64,000 nucleotides of DNA. It comes from Phocaeicola plebeius DSM 17135. GTDB taxonomy: Bacteria > Bacteroidota > Bacteroidia > Bacteroidales > Bacteroidaceae. Below are positions 9,365 through 18,410 of this stretch, in pieces. The position numbers were made by a program, and so were the translations under genes. How positions within the stretch are numbered: position 1 is the first letter of the stretch; the number at the start of each line of letters is the position of its first letter. The DNA lies in the NCBI RefSeq assembly GCF_000187895.1, contig NZ_DS990122.1:186001-250000 (forward strand), written 5' to 3'. Under the pieces are notes generated by a model, which saw only the letters and a list, made by a program, of their open reading frames with translations, was not told the DNA's origin and made no database searches.

Positions 9365-10795
9365 TTATTTAATGGAATCCACAAACTTAAACAGACGGTT
9401 CCAGCGAATCTTTCCGTCAAACCAGCCACGATCCTGATTCAGCGACAGCCAGATAAAAATAGGTTTACCCACAATGTGGTCTTCCGGCACAAACCCCCAG
9501 AAACGTGAGTCGGCCGAATTATGACGGTTGTCACCCATCATCCAGTAATAATCCATCTTGAAGGTGTATTTCGTCGTTTCCTGTCCGTTGATGTAGATTT
9601 TTCCGTCTTTCACCTCCAGGCTGTTGCCTTCGTAGTTCTTGATCGGACGTTCATACATCGGCAGGTTATCCAGTGTCAGGTCTATAGTAGCTCCCTTCTT
9701 CGGAATCCATATCGGACCGTAGTTATCTACTGTCCAGCCCGTCAGTTTGTTATCCGGATACAGTCCGCCGGCATCATCATCCGGCACGTTTTCAATGGCA
9801 GTCACCAAGTCCTTCCGTGCCAGCAAGGCAGCCTTCGCCTTTTCAGTCAACGGCATGTTATACACCGATTCCTCCGTATAATAAGCCATCAGGTCCTCCT
9901 GGCTGATGCCCAGCTCATGACATAAATCTTCCGGCAGCATACCCTTGGTATGCACCAGATAACGATACTGCACATTATCCGGCTCCTTGTTGGCCTTACC
10001 GTCCAGGTAAATAATCCGGTTCTTGATTTCCAGTGTCTGGCCCGGCATACCCACACAACGCTTCACGTAATTCTCTCTCCGGTCTACAGGGCGGGTAATC
10101 ACCTCACCATACAGCTGCGGATTTTCGTCAATATACTTGCGTCCTACCGCGTAATAATAATCATACACATCCCGTTGCTGCTCCAGGTTCAGGCTGGCCA
10201 GGTCAATAGGTTGCGAAAGTTGCTTGCCGATGGCATAGCTCATGCGATAGATATCTTCTGCCGGATTGCCGGTAGCCACCGTATCCCCTGCCGGGAAGTT
10301 GAACACCACGATGTCATTCAGCTGCACCTCTCCCAGTCCGGCCACCCGTTTGTAGTCCCACTTCGGCCATTCCAGGTACGACTTGCAGTTGAACACCGGC
10401 AACGTATGCTGCGTCAGCGGCATGTGGAGCGGTGTCTGCGGAATACGAGCACCATAGCTCATCTTGCTTACAAACAGATAGTCGCCCACCAGCAGCGATT
10501 TCTCCAGCGACGAAGAAGGAATCACATAGTTCTGAAAGAAGTACAGATTCACAAAATAGACTGCTACCAGCGCAAACACGATGGCATCCACCCAGCCCAT
10601 CACCGTCAGCACGGTCTTGTTGGTCGACTTCTTCCACCATGTCCAGGGAATCTTTTTGGAAATATATGCGTCAAAGATGAACGGAACCACTACCAGCCCC
10701 AGCCAGCTTTTCAACCAAATCAGAAAAATCAGGTAAAGCACCAGCACTATGCCGAACTTTATCCATTGTTTACGCGATGCCTGTATCATACTCAA
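9365..10795 (-). CDS. lepB: Signal peptidase I
   Basis: A 476-residue membrane peptidase that removes signal peptides from Sec-exported proteins. Two hydrophobic segments lie near residues 14-45 and 65-90. The catalytic Ser is probably S96 in IPSSSLEKS and the general base Lys is K245 in YVKRCVGMPG; the late box is GDNRHNSADSRFWG. Ser-to-Lys spacing is about 149 residues, against about 55 in E. coli LepB, so there is a long inserted segment of about 95 residues between the two boxes; enlarged LepB proteins are usual in Bacteroidetes. It overlaps dapB by 4 bases upstream and is followed after 3 bases by the degenerate paralogue. Confidence 0.95.
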   Translation of the reverse strand: MSMIQASRKQWIKFGIVLVLYLIFLIWLKSWLGLVVVPFIFDAYISKKIPWTWWKKSTNKTVLTVMGWVDAIVFALVAVYFVNLYFFQNYVIPSSSLEKSLLVGDYLFVSKMSYGARIPQTPLHMPLTQHTLPVFNCKSYLEWPKWDYKRVAGLGEVQLNDIVVFNFPAGDTVATGNPAEDIYRMSYAIGKQLSQPIDLASLNLEQQRDVYDYYYAVGRKYIDENPQLYGEVITRPVDRRENYVKRCVGMPGQTLEIKNRIIYLDGKANKEPDNVQYRYLVHTKGMLPEDLCHELGISQEDLMAYYTEESVYNMPLTEKAKAALLARKDLVTAIENVPDDDAGGLYPDNKLTGWTVDNYGPIWIPKKGATIDLTLDNLPMYERPIKNYEGNSLEVKDGKIYINGQETTKYTFKMDYYWMMGDNRHNSADSRFWGFVPEDHIVGKPIFIWLSLNQDRGWFDGKIRWNRLFKFVDSIK

Positions 10796-11547
10796 AACTG
10801 AAATAAATCATTCATACCTAAGAAGCCCTGGTGCGCAGCCGTATATTCCGCAGCCAGCACCGCTCCCAATGCAAACCCCTTGCGGTTCTTTGCGTCGTGT
10901 GTAATCACGATAGAATCAGCCTCCGATTCATATTTGATGGTATGGATACCCGGCACTTCCCCTTCGCGGATGGCACTCACGGGCAATTCATCCGGTGCAC
11001 AGTCGGTCGTACCCGTCACCGTACCGTCGGGAGCGGTCAGTGTGCCCATCACCCATTTCTGCTTGCGGTCCAGATTTTCCAGAATCCCTTCAGCCAGCGT
11101 AATGGCCGTACCACTCGGGGCATCCAGCTTGTGCACGTGGTGAGTTTCTACCATCGACACATCGTAGTTCGGGAACTGGTTCATAATCTTTGCCAGGTAC
11201 TTGTTCACCGCCGCAAAGATAGCCACACCCAAGCTGAAGTTAGACGACCAGAACAACGTCTTACCTTCCTCCTGGCACAGACGGCGCATCTCTTCGCCAT
11301 GCTCTCCCATCCATCCGGTGCTGCCCGATACCACTTTCACCCCATTCTTGAACGCCTCCAGACAGTTGCCGTAAGCCACTGAAGGAGCCGTAAATTCAAT
11401 GGCCACATCGGCCGAGCGGAAAGCCTCCGAAGCAAAATCTTCCCGATTATTTATATCAATGATACTCACAATTTCATGACCTCTGGAAAGGGCAATTTTT
11501 TCAATTTCCTTTCCCATCTTTCCATATCCAATTAATGCAATTTTCAT
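10792..11547 (-). CDS. dapB: 4-hydroxy-tetrahydrodipicolinate reductase
   Basis: This enzyme reduces the dihydrodipicolinate-pathway intermediate with NAD(P)H in lysine and diaminopimelate synthesis, in the cytoplasm. The 251-residue protein begins with the nucleotide-binding loop IGYGKMG, and carries the family signature ETHHVHKLDAPSGTA, with the catalytic His and Lys. The C-terminus GFLGMNDLF is also typical. Length fits the shorter Bacteroidetes form. It is the first gene of the minus-strand operon running to 3001, preceded by a perfect -7 box at 11571-11578, and its stop overlaps the lepB start (ATGA), implying coupled translation. Confidence 0.96.
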   Translation of the reverse strand: MKIALIGYGKMGKEIEKIALSRGHEIVSIIDINNREDFASEAFRSADVAIEFTAPSVAYGNCLEAFKNGVKVVSGSTGWMGEHGEEMRRLCQEEGKTLFWSSNFSLGVAIFAAVNKYLAKIMNQFPNYDVSMVETHHVHKLDAPSGTAITLAEGILENLDRKQKWVMGTLTAPDGTVTGTTDCAPDELPVSAIREGEVPGIHTIKYESEADSIVITHDAKNRKGFALGAVLAAEYTAAHQGFLGMNDLFQF

Positions 11548-11570
11548 AATTCTGATGATAATTTTATTCG

Positions 11571-11578
11571 CAAAGATA
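11571..11578 (-). promoter_or_regulatory. -7 promoter element for the dapB-lepB operon
   Basis: The minus strand reads TATCTTTG, a perfect TAnnTTTG match, about 24 bases before the dapB start. No convincing -33 TTG lies at the right distance. It is back to back with the plus-strand element at 11600-11607. Confidence 0.55.
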
Positions 11579-11599
11579 GTGTTTTTCAGTATTAATCAT

Positions 11600-11607
11600 T
11601 ACATTTA
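11600..11607 (+). promoter_or_regulatory. -7-like promoter element for the DUF2851 gene
   Basis: TACATTTA matches seven of eight positions of TAnnTTTG and lies 23 bases before the ATG at 11631. A second similar hexamer, ACATTTA, follows at about 11613-11619. Only a short intergenic region separates the divergent dapB and DUF2851 genes, so a promoter must be here. Confidence 0.35.
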
Positions 11608-11630
11608 CCCAACATTTACAGCTCGTTAAC

Positions 11631-12902
11631 ATGGAACATCTACTCCAGTTTGTATGGAAGCACAAGCTTTTTCCGCTCACTCCGCTGCATACCACGCAAG
11701 GACAAACCGTGGAAGTCATTGACCCCGGACTCCCCAATCCCGATGCAGGACCCGACTTTTTCAATGCGAAAATCAAGATAGACGGCATTCTGTGGGTGGG
11801 AAATGTAGAAATCCACGTGCACGCTTCCGACTGGAAACGCCACCACCATCATCAGGACCGCGCCTACGACTCCGTAATTCTGCATGTGGCTTCCGACATC
11901 GATACCGAAACCTTCCGCACCGACGGCACACCCATCCCGCAAATGGAGCTGCACTATCCGCCCTATCTGTTAGACAACTACCGCGAGCTGATTGAAACCA
12001 GCCATTACCCAGCCTGCTACCGCCTCATCCCTCGTCTGCCCAAGCTCCTGCTCCACAGCTGGCTCTCCAGTCTGCAGACCGAACGTTTCGAACAGAAGAC
12101 ACAGCGCATCCAAGCCCAGCTAACCCAGAGCAAAGGCGACTGGGAACAAGCCTTTTTTCTCACATTAGCCCGCAATTTCGGTTTCGGCACCAACAGCGAC
12201 GCCTTCGAGCAATGGGCACAGACCATTCCCTTGCAAGCCGTCAACAAGCACCGCGATAATCTTTTTCAGATAGAAGCCATTTTCTTCGGGCAGGCCGGCC
12301 TGTTGCAGGAACTCCCGTCCGACGACTATTCCGCTCAGCTGACCAAGGAATACGCCTACCTGGCCCACAAATTCGAGCTACAGCCTTCCGAACACCTGCG
12401 CTGGAAGATGCTCCGCATGCGTCCGGGTAATTTTCCACACGTGCGCATCGCCCAACTGGCCAACCTCTATCACCATTCCCAAGGGATGCTTTCCCAGCTC
12501 CTGCTGGCTCCTACCGTGAAAGAGCTGCGCGACCTGTTGCGGGGAGGTACCTCTCTCTACTGGCTCACTCACTACGTATTCGGTGAACCGTCGCCCGCCC
12601 GTCCGAAGACTCTCAGCGATGCTTCCATCGACCTGCTGATTATCAACACCGTGGTGCCTTTCCTTTATGCCTATGGCAAGCACAAAGGTGAAGAACGGCT
12701 CATCGAACGGGCTAGCAACCTGCTGGAACAACTGAAACCGGAAAATAATTACATCATCCGGCTGTGGAAAGAATGTGGTCTGCAAGCCGCCCATGCAGGC
12801 GACAGTCAGGCACTCATCCAGCTCAAAAAGAACTACTGCGACCCGAAGAAATGCCTGTTCTGCCGCATCGGATACGAATATTTCAAGAAAAAAGAAAGTT
12901 AA
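11631..12902 (+). CDS. DUF2851 family protein
   Basis: A 423-residue soluble protein of the Bacteroidetes family DUF2851. Recognisable parts are the N-terminal FVWKHKLF, the block GLPNPDAGPDFFNAKIKI followed by GNVEIHVHASDW, and the run HHHHQDRAYDSVILHV around residues 70-90. The C-terminus has two close cysteine pairs, CDPKKCLFCRIGYE, which could bind a metal. The GPDFFNAK and GNVEIHVH strands resemble the core of nuclease-like folds, but no function is established. GC content is visibly higher than in the fimbrial region. The gene stands alone, divergent from dapB, and is followed by the palindrome array. Confidence 0.8.
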   Translation: MEHLLQFVWKHKLFPLTPLHTTQGQTVEVIDPGLPNPDAGPDFFNAKIKIDGILWVGNVEIHVHASDWKRHHHHQDRAYDSVILHVASDIDTETFRTDGTPIPQMELHYPPYLLDNYRELIETSHYPACYRLIPRLPKLLLHSWLSSLQTERFEQKTQRIQAQLTQSKGDWEQAFFLTLARNFGFGTNSDAFEQWAQTIPLQAVNKHRDNLFQIEAIFFGQAGLLQELPSDDYSAQLTKEYAYLAHKFELQPSEHLRWKMLRMRPGNFPHVRIAQLANLYHHSQGMLSQLLLAPTVKELRDLLRGGTSLYWLTHYVFGEPSPARPKTLSDASIDLLIINTVVPFLYAYGKHKGEERLIERASNLLEQLKPENNYIIRLWKECGLQAAHAGDSQALIQLKKNYCDPKKCLFCRIGYEYFKKKES

Positions 12903-12953
12903 GAACCGGAGATTTACTCCCTTCACACACGACTCTTTTATTTCAATCAAAGT

Positions 12954-13058
12954 CAGTCTCTCAGTACTTCTTTGACAGTACTCCAGTACTTTCCTTGGAG
13001 TACTACAGTACTTTCATGGAAGTACTCCAGTACTACCAAGGAAGTACTGGAAGTAAAT
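12954..13058. repeat. 22-bp-periodic array of AGTACT palindromes
   Basis: AGTACT occurs eight times at 12963, 12977, 12985, 12999, 13007, 13021, 13029 and 13043, with spacings alternating 14 and 8, so the period is exactly 22. Each full unit is a 16-base imperfect palindrome of the form nAGTACTnnAGTACTn plus a 6-base spacer (TCCTTG, TCATGG, CCAAGG). Degenerate edge units start at 12954 and 13042. The arms also pair across units: 12983-12998 is nearly complementary to 13036-13050, so an RNA copy would fold into one long hairpin. It lies between the convergent DUF2851 and outer-membrane protein genes. Confidence 0.85.
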
Positions 13059-13124
13059 AAAGCTATATTTCTCAACATATTACAGAAATTTATAGAGAAT
13101 CCTGCCATCCCTTTCGGGAAAAAA

Positions 13125-13739
13125 TCATTTCCGTCCTGACAAAGGAATATAGACCGAACACTCCCAGCCTGAAAGTCGGTTACGCAAGAAAGGAGGCATA
13201 TTGAACTTCCTTGTCATACCCCATTTGTATTGCACAGCCACTTCCATGAATCTGAAGTCATACGCCAATCTTGCAAATACCGGCAAGTCGAAGAAACTTT
13301 TGTCATAAAAATAAAAAGTAGGCTCCACTCCTACCGACAGATTCAATCCTCGAAACAGGTACCGTCCCACACTTCCAGCAAAAGATGCCGACCACAGATT
13401 ACGGATTCCTTCCCCGCCCACATACGTCGTATGCACGTCAGAAGAAAGATAACGGAATCCATAGCTGTAGCGGCCATATCTTGCCGATAACGACAAGTCG
13501 AACAACCAGCTGGTGTCCGGACGATTCAGCCGCCAGCGGTAGCCGGCGCCCAAAGTAAAATCAGACCTCAAACGGGAGTTTGCCAAATCGAAAGGCGGCA
13601 ATCCTTTCCCCGGTGAAGCCATCTGGTAGTTTACGGTATTTTTCCCTCCATAAAGTACCAGGCCTGAAGAACGGAGCATCTGTGCACGAACTGTCATCCA
13701 TAAAAAGAAAAGGAATAAGAAAAAAGATAAGCGTTTCAT
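13125..13739 (-). CDS. Predicted outer-membrane beta-barrel protein, function unknown
   Basis: A 204-residue protein from MKRLSFFLFLFFLWMTVRAQ, a classical signal peptide ending at AQ. An ATG four codons upstream is possible but gives a poorer signal. The mature part is rich in alternating aromatic and small residues (GAGYRWRL, LSLSARYGRYSYGFRYLS, NLSVGVEPTFYFYDKS, FMEVAVQYKWGM), the pattern of amphipathic strands in a small outer-membrane barrel. I do not recognise a named family. It is the last gene of the ECF sigma / FecR / TonB receptor / DUF4249 unit and begins 45 bases after the DUF4249 gene, so it may help the same uptake or surface system. Confidence 0.65.
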   Translation of the reverse strand: MKRLSFFLFLFFLWMTVRAQMLRSSGLVLYGGKNTVNYQMASPGKGLPPFDLANSRLRSDFTLGAGYRWRLNRPDTSWLFDLSLSARYGRYSYGFRYLSSDVHTTYVGGEGIRNLWSASFAGSVGRYLFRGLNLSVGVEPTFYFYDKSFFDLPVFARLAYDFRFMEVAVQYKWGMTRKFNMPPFLRNRLSGWECSVYIPLSGRK

Positions 13740-13783
13740 ACTGATTTCCAATTAGTGTTATTATTTTTAATCTGGTTTCTGTT

Positions 13784-14872
13784 TTATTTACTCCACAATT
13801 CATCATTCAGCGAAATAAACGGATGATTCTTTTTTATCGAATCCACTTGATATCCTACATTCAGCACCGCATGGTCAAAATCTGATCGTGTTTCAGATTC
13901 AGACATATCCATCCACTCCGTTTGCCGCAAGCAGCAACCACCTACCAATCCGAAACCGTTCTCCACATTGGTGTAAGTAGCCCGCATGGGAGCCAACTCC
14001 ACATTACCCAGTTCATTATTCTTCTGCTCATTAAGTGATTTCAAATAACGGTAGAACTCTTCAGACAGACTATATAAATAAACCTTATATTGCTTTCTGT
14101 TTATAAAAGTTTCATCTTGAATAGAAGTCTTGTAATCAGGTATGTAAGTCATATTCAGGCGAAGTGTGTAATTCTTTCCCTGAATTTTCTCATCGCTCCA
14201 AAAATACAGATTCTGATAGTACGCATAGTTTCCCATAAAAATGTCATCCAAACCCGAAGAAGCATCCAACATCGGCTCATCACTCCAGTCCATATAAGCA
14301 GAAGACGGTTTGCCATAATGCACTTCCGAAGTCCCCTCTTTCCAATACTTTACCCTTTCTTTGACCGTTACCGCATAGTAATTTTCAGTTTTTGCATAAT
14401 CGGTAAAATTTATCTGAAGCTGGAGCACATTCAACTCAGAGGATTTTCGTTCTATTTTGATAGCGTTTAAAGGGAAAGGAGCAGGAATAATGGTAAAGGC
14501 AGATACTGCTTTCACCCCTTCTACCGAAGCTGTAAGCCGGACACGGTCGCCCGTCTCATAGGACTGTACCACATAATAACTTTTGGCAGGGACTCCTGGC
14601 AATGAATCTTCTGCCCACCACAAAGGAACGGAACGGTCATTCACTTCCAGGCGGATATTCCTGCCCTTTAATCCATACATCCTCCTTCCTCTGTCATGAA
14701 CCGGAAGACTGTGCGAAAGACGTACCACCGTAGTATCACCACTTCCAGGATAACTATATACCGTTAATTTAGGAACCTCTGAAATCTCATCCAAGTCAAA
14801 ATGATACACACAAGATGACAACAGGCTGAAGGCTGCAAGTATTATTATGAGATTCTGTTTGTTTAAATGCAT
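13784..14872 (-). CDS. DUF4249 family lipoprotein, partner of the adjacent TonB receptor
   Basis: A 362-residue lipoprotein. The start chosen at 14872 gives MHLNKQNLIIILAAFSLLSSC, a clean lipoprotein signal with the Cys at 21; an upstream ATG at 14920 lacks this. The mature protein has beta-rich segments such as LTVYSYPGSGDTTVVRLS and AVTVKERVKYW, and an FGLVGG motif late in the chain, which fit DUF4249. In Bacteroidetes this family is usually coded next to a TonB-dependent receptor and is presumed to be a surface-exposed accessory lipoprotein, in the manner of SusD but unrelated. The ligand is unknown. Confidence 0.8.
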   Translation of the reverse strand: MHLNKQNLIIILAAFSLLSSCVYHFDLDEISEVPKLTVYSYPGSGDTTVVRLSHSLPVHDRGRRMYGLKGRNIRLEVNDRSVPLWWAEDSLPGVPAKSYYVVQSYETGDRVRLTASVEGVKAVSAFTIIPAPFPLNAIKIERKSSELNVLQLQINFTDYAKTENYYAVTVKERVKYWKEGTSEVHYGKPSSAYMDWSDEPMLDASSGLDDIFMGNYAYYQNLYFWSDEKIQGKNYTLRLNMTYIPDYKTSIQDETFINRKQYKVYLYSLSEEFYRYLKSLNEQKNNELGNVELAPMRATYTNVENGFGLVGGCCLRQTEWMDMSESETRSDFDHAVLNVGYQVDSIKKNHPFISLNDELWSK

Positions 14873-14926
14873 AAATACAATGTTTAGAAATTTGTTATAA
14901 TCAATGACATTCCAATGCATGCCGAT

Positions 14927-17530
14927 TCAGAAATTTAAGGTGTAGCTAAAAGAAGGAATTATCGGGAACAGTCCGATAGCCTTTCCTCTGAAACTTCCAT
15001 CCACCTGCCGTTCTATCTTTGTATAAAAAGGATTCATACGGCAATAAGCATTATAGATACTCACATTCCAAATTCGCTCGAATCCCCGCTTGGTAGTCCG
15101 CCGGAAATTGATACCCACATCCAGCCGGTGGTAGGCAGGCAAAGTAATATTGTTAGGTTTTCCATACATCGGCTCTAAGTCCGACAACTGCGAGGTTCCA
15201 GGTAGGCAAGGATTTTCCACATACTGTGTAGGAACCGTCGCATGGTCACCACTACGATAAGTCCACGCTGCATATACATCCATTCGATGGCTGAATTTAC
15301 GACGATAGACAAAATTCAGTTTATGACGATTATCAAACTTGCTGGGATACCAACCGGAATAGAAATCATCAAATTTTTGCTTGCTCCATGATAAAGTATA
15401 ACCAGCCTGAAAGAGGTTCTGCTCATCATGATACACCAGCGATGTTTCCAACCCATACGATTTGCCGTCTCCCACCCGTACCACCTGTTCCCAGTTTCCG
15501 GCAGGCAATGTAAGACTGCCTCCCGCCTCGTACTCCAACATTCGGTTGGTAGTACGGAAATAGCTTTCCACCTCCAGGCGCAACCTCCACGGAAGTTCCA
15601 TGTACACACCACCTGCCACCTGTCGCGAATGCATAGGACGTATACGGGAGGTAGAAGGAACCCAACAATCGGTCGGCAAGTTTAAATAAGAATTGGATAA
15701 CTGGTGCACAAACTGACTCATCTCGGTATAGGAAACTTTTAAAGTGGTACGACTGAACAGACGGTAACTTGCCGATATTCTCGGCTCCAGCGAATGATAT
15801 ACTGCTCCCGAAACTTGATACATGGTATAACGTCCCCCCAAGTTTATCCGCAGCTTTCGGGTCAGCCTCATATCGTCTTCCGCATAAAAAGAGAATTCAT
15901 TCCCCTTGTAATGGCTCTCTACTGATGACAATAACGTATCCGTCATTTCCTCCGTACCTCTTATATCCTGTGATAGCGTATGCTGCGGACAATAGATATG
16001 ATACAAGTAATCGCTTCCGAAGCGAACATGATGACTCGCCGTAGGAAGGTAATGAAAATCCATGCGAAAACCTACGTCATCAATAGTAGAATAACTGTCC
16101 CTCTGCATCCGGTCTACAGAATATTCTTTATCATCTTCCCCTTTATAAAAACTATCATCTGACCTGAAGTCATATTTAGACAGATTACGGGCATATACCA
16201 AAGAAAAGTTACCGGTCAGTTTATGATTGAACTGATTATTCCATGACAACGCGGCAGAAAGATTTCCCCATCTGATATGATATTCATCCGTGGTCTGTTC
16301 TTTCTCTTGATGGAGCAGATTTCCTGACGGGAAAAGCTGTTTATCCTTCATTTTAAACAAATCTCTTCCAGAATACACACTAAAAGAAAGCCTGCTCTCA
16401 TTGGAAAACCGATGTGTGATTTTCGCATTTATATCATGAAAAGCATAACGGGCATTGATATCTTCTTCGGGAAAGAAACGATTGGCAATCCGCAAAGCAG
16501 GAGCAGAAAGCACGTCCAACCAACTCCGGCGCATACCGAACACAAAAGAAGTTTTTTCCTTTATGACAGGCCCTTCGAAACGTAGCCTTCCGTCCAGCAG
16601 CCCCAACGAGACCATACCATGAAACTCCTTTAAGTCCCCCTCCTTCATACGGACATCTGTCACAGACGAAAGCCTCCCTCCGTAACGTGCCGGGAAACCA
16701 CTCTTGTAAAAATCCACGTTCTTCACTATATCCGTATTAAATGCAGAAAACAATCCTCCAAAATGATTCACCTGATAGAGAGGCATGCCGTCCAATAAGA
16801 ATAAGTTTTCATCATTCTTCCCCCCGTGTACATAAAGCCCGGAGAGCAGTTCCGTGCCAGCAGATACTCCGGGAAGCTGCTGAATTGCCTTGACTAAATC
16901 CGGTGAACTGAACAGTGAGAATTCCGTATTCAACTGTTCTGAAGTCAACGAAATCTTTCCAGTCTGAGTTGTAAAAAGAGAAGTATTCAAATCGGCTGTT
17001 ACCACTACCCCTTCCAATGCAGTGGAACTTTCCTTCAAATAAATAGTACCAGAATAATCTGAACGCAAGTCCAATTCTTTCACCACCTCTTCATAACCTA
17101 CATAAGAGAAACGCAAAGTATGCTTTCCTTCCGGTAATGTCAAACTAAAAAAACCATGTTCATCCGTTAAGGTACCGATATGCATATTCTGATCATACAC
17201 CGTGACATTAAGGAGTGATTCCCCATTATCCTGACACACGTGTCCTGAGAAAGTATACCGGCTCGATTTAAACAACAAAACATAGCTGCCTTTTATCTCC
17301 CATTTGATTCCGGTTCCGGAAAAGACTGTTTGCAGATTCTCCTTCAATGACTTACCAGAAGAAAAAATGCCAGATAACCGTATCATTTCCAAAGAAGAAT
17401 CATAGACGAAATTCACATGATACAAGTCTTGCATTCGTACGATTGCTTTCTTCAATTCTGAAGTTTCAGAACAAGGATGTCCCCCTAAACATAAACAGAC
17501 AGCCGCCACAGTCCACAAGGTACTCATCAT
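14927..17530 (-). CDS. TonB-dependent receptor with STN signalling domain
   Basis: An 867-residue outer-membrane transporter. Order of parts: signal segment (residues 1-20), an STN short domain (about 25-88; KKAIVRMQDLYHVNFVYDSSL), a carboxypeptidase-regulatory-like beta sandwich (about 92-168; FSGHVCQDNGESLLNVTV, TDEHGFFSL), a plug (about 185-300, with LPGVSAGTELLSGLYVHGG and LLDGMPLYQVNHFGG) and a barrel ending in SFSYTLNF. The STN domain marks it as a transducer that talks to the FecR protein coded directly upstream, whose stop overlaps its start (ATGA). The substrate is unknown; no sugar-degrading or siderophore genes are adjacent. Confidence 0.92.
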   Translation of the reverse strand: MMSTLWTVAAVCLCLGGHPCSETSELKKAIVRMQDLYHVNFVYDSSLEMIRLSGIFSSGKSLKENLQTVFSGTGIKWEIKGSYVLLFKSSRYTFSGHVCQDNGESLLNVTVYDQNMHIGTLTDEHGFFSLTLPEGKHTLRFSYVGYEEVVKELDLRSDYSGTIYLKESSTALEGVVVTADLNTSLFTTQTGKISLTSEQLNTEFSLFSSPDLVKAIQQLPGVSAGTELLSGLYVHGGKNDENLFLLDGMPLYQVNHFGGLFSAFNTDIVKNVDFYKSGFPARYGGRLSSVTDVRMKEGDLKEFHGMVSLGLLDGRLRFEGPVIKEKTSFVFGMRRSWLDVLSAPALRIANRFFPEEDINARYAFHDINAKITHRFSNESRLSFSVYSGRDLFKMKDKQLFPSGNLLHQEKEQTTDEYHIRWGNLSAALSWNNQFNHKLTGNFSLVYARNLSKYDFRSDDSFYKGEDDKEYSVDRMQRDSYSTIDDVGFRMDFHYLPTASHHVRFGSDYLYHIYCPQHTLSQDIRGTEEMTDTLLSSVESHYKGNEFSFYAEDDMRLTRKLRINLGGRYTMYQVSGAVYHSLEPRISASYRLFSRTTLKVSYTEMSQFVHQLSNSYLNLPTDCWVPSTSRIRPMHSRQVAGGVYMELPWRLRLEVESYFRTTNRMLEYEAGGSLTLPAGNWEQVVRVGDGKSYGLETSLVYHDEQNLFQAGYTLSWSKQKFDDFYSGWYPSKFDNRHKLNFVYRRKFSHRMDVYAAWTYRSGDHATVPTQYVENPCLPGTSQLSDLEPMYGKPNNITLPAYHRLDVGINFRRTTKRGFERIWNVSIYNAYCRMNPFYTKIERQVDGSFRGKAIGLFPIIPSFSYTLNF

Positions 17531-18336
17531 ACTTGCTTTTTAATATGCACTTTTAATACTTTTTCTATTATCTCGATGATTTCGTCCAGACTGTGTGCAT
17601 CGAAATTGGCTGTCAACCGTTTGTCTGTCCGGTCAGCTACCAGCTTTACCCCATAATAACGGGAAAGCTCTGCAAGTACTTTCGGAAGAGGAGTATTCTC
17701 AAATACAAAACTTCCTTTCTTTACAGAATCCGGACGATGGACGATTTGCGGAACATGCTGACCTTTTACCACTTGTGCCTCCATTCCAGCCAGAAGTTCT
17801 ACACCTTCCGACTGACCTTGTACAGAAAACCGTACTTTTCCCGATTCCACCTGAACCCATGCGGTATCCGCACGGCTTTCATCCATCACGAAACAAGTAC
17901 CCAACACTTGAACTTCAGCCAACTTTCCTATTACTTTAAACGGACGAGTACAATCTCTTTTTATCATAAAACCAACTTTCCCCGTCAATTTCACTTCACG
18001 ACATACATCTGCATAATCCTTTGTACGGAAACAAATAGAAGAATAGGGATATACCGTAACGACCGAACTGTCCGGCAACTGGTACTTTACTGCATGTTCG
18101 TATGCTGCCAATTCTGTCCACTGCTTCTCAGGAGATATACCCACCCAGACAATAAACGCCAGCAATATAGCCGCAGCCAGCCCAGATAAAAACAGGAAAT
18201 ACCGGTTCTTTCCGCCTGCCCTTCCAACCACTCCATGCTTTTCCTTGAAAACTTCCAAAGCCTGCCGTGTGTCCAATTTATTCTTTTGATAGTGCCTCAA
18301 CACAAAACGAAGGCATTTTTCTTCTAATTCATTCAT
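17527..18336 (-). CDS. FecR family anti-sigma factor
   Basis: About 269 residues from MNELEEKCLRF (18336); an in-frame ATG at 18357 adds seven residues. The cytoplasmic N-terminus binds the sigma factor in this family. One transmembrane helix follows (YFLFLSGLAAAILLAFIVWV). The periplasmic part has the FecR block (VKYQLPDSSVVTVYPYSSI, VQVESGKVRFSVQG, LLAGMEAQVVKG) and ends with a DUF4974/STN-like segment (LPKVLAELSRYYGVKLV). By family logic it releases the ECF sigma coded just upstream when the TonB receptor STN domain signals ligand binding. Confidence 0.92.
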   Translation of the reverse strand: MNELEEKCLRFVLRHYQKNKLDTRQALEVFKEKHGVVGRAGGKNRYFLFLSGLAAAILLAFIVWVGISPEKQWTELAAYEHAVKYQLPDSSVVTVYPYSSICFRTKDYADVCREVKLTGKVGFMIKRDCTRPFKVIGKLAEVQVLGTCFVMDESRADTAWVQVESGKVRFSVQGQSEGVELLAGMEAQVVKGQHVPQIVHRPDSVKKGSFVFENTPLPKVLAELSRYYGVKLVADRTDKRLTANFDAHSLDEIIEIIEKVLKVHIKKQV

Positions 18337-18410
18337 GTTTCTGGTGATATTATACATTCAACCCTGTGACAATAGAAACCCCAAAAATCACTACGTGAAA
18401 ACACTGAATT

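Noticed and set aside
8444..10795. Tandem lepB genes as an assembly duplication
   Set aside because: The two proteins differ in length and in most residues, so they are old paralogues.
12954..13058. CRISPR array
   Set aside because: Units are palindromes with 6-base spacers of related sequence, far too short and regular for spacers; no cas genes nearby.
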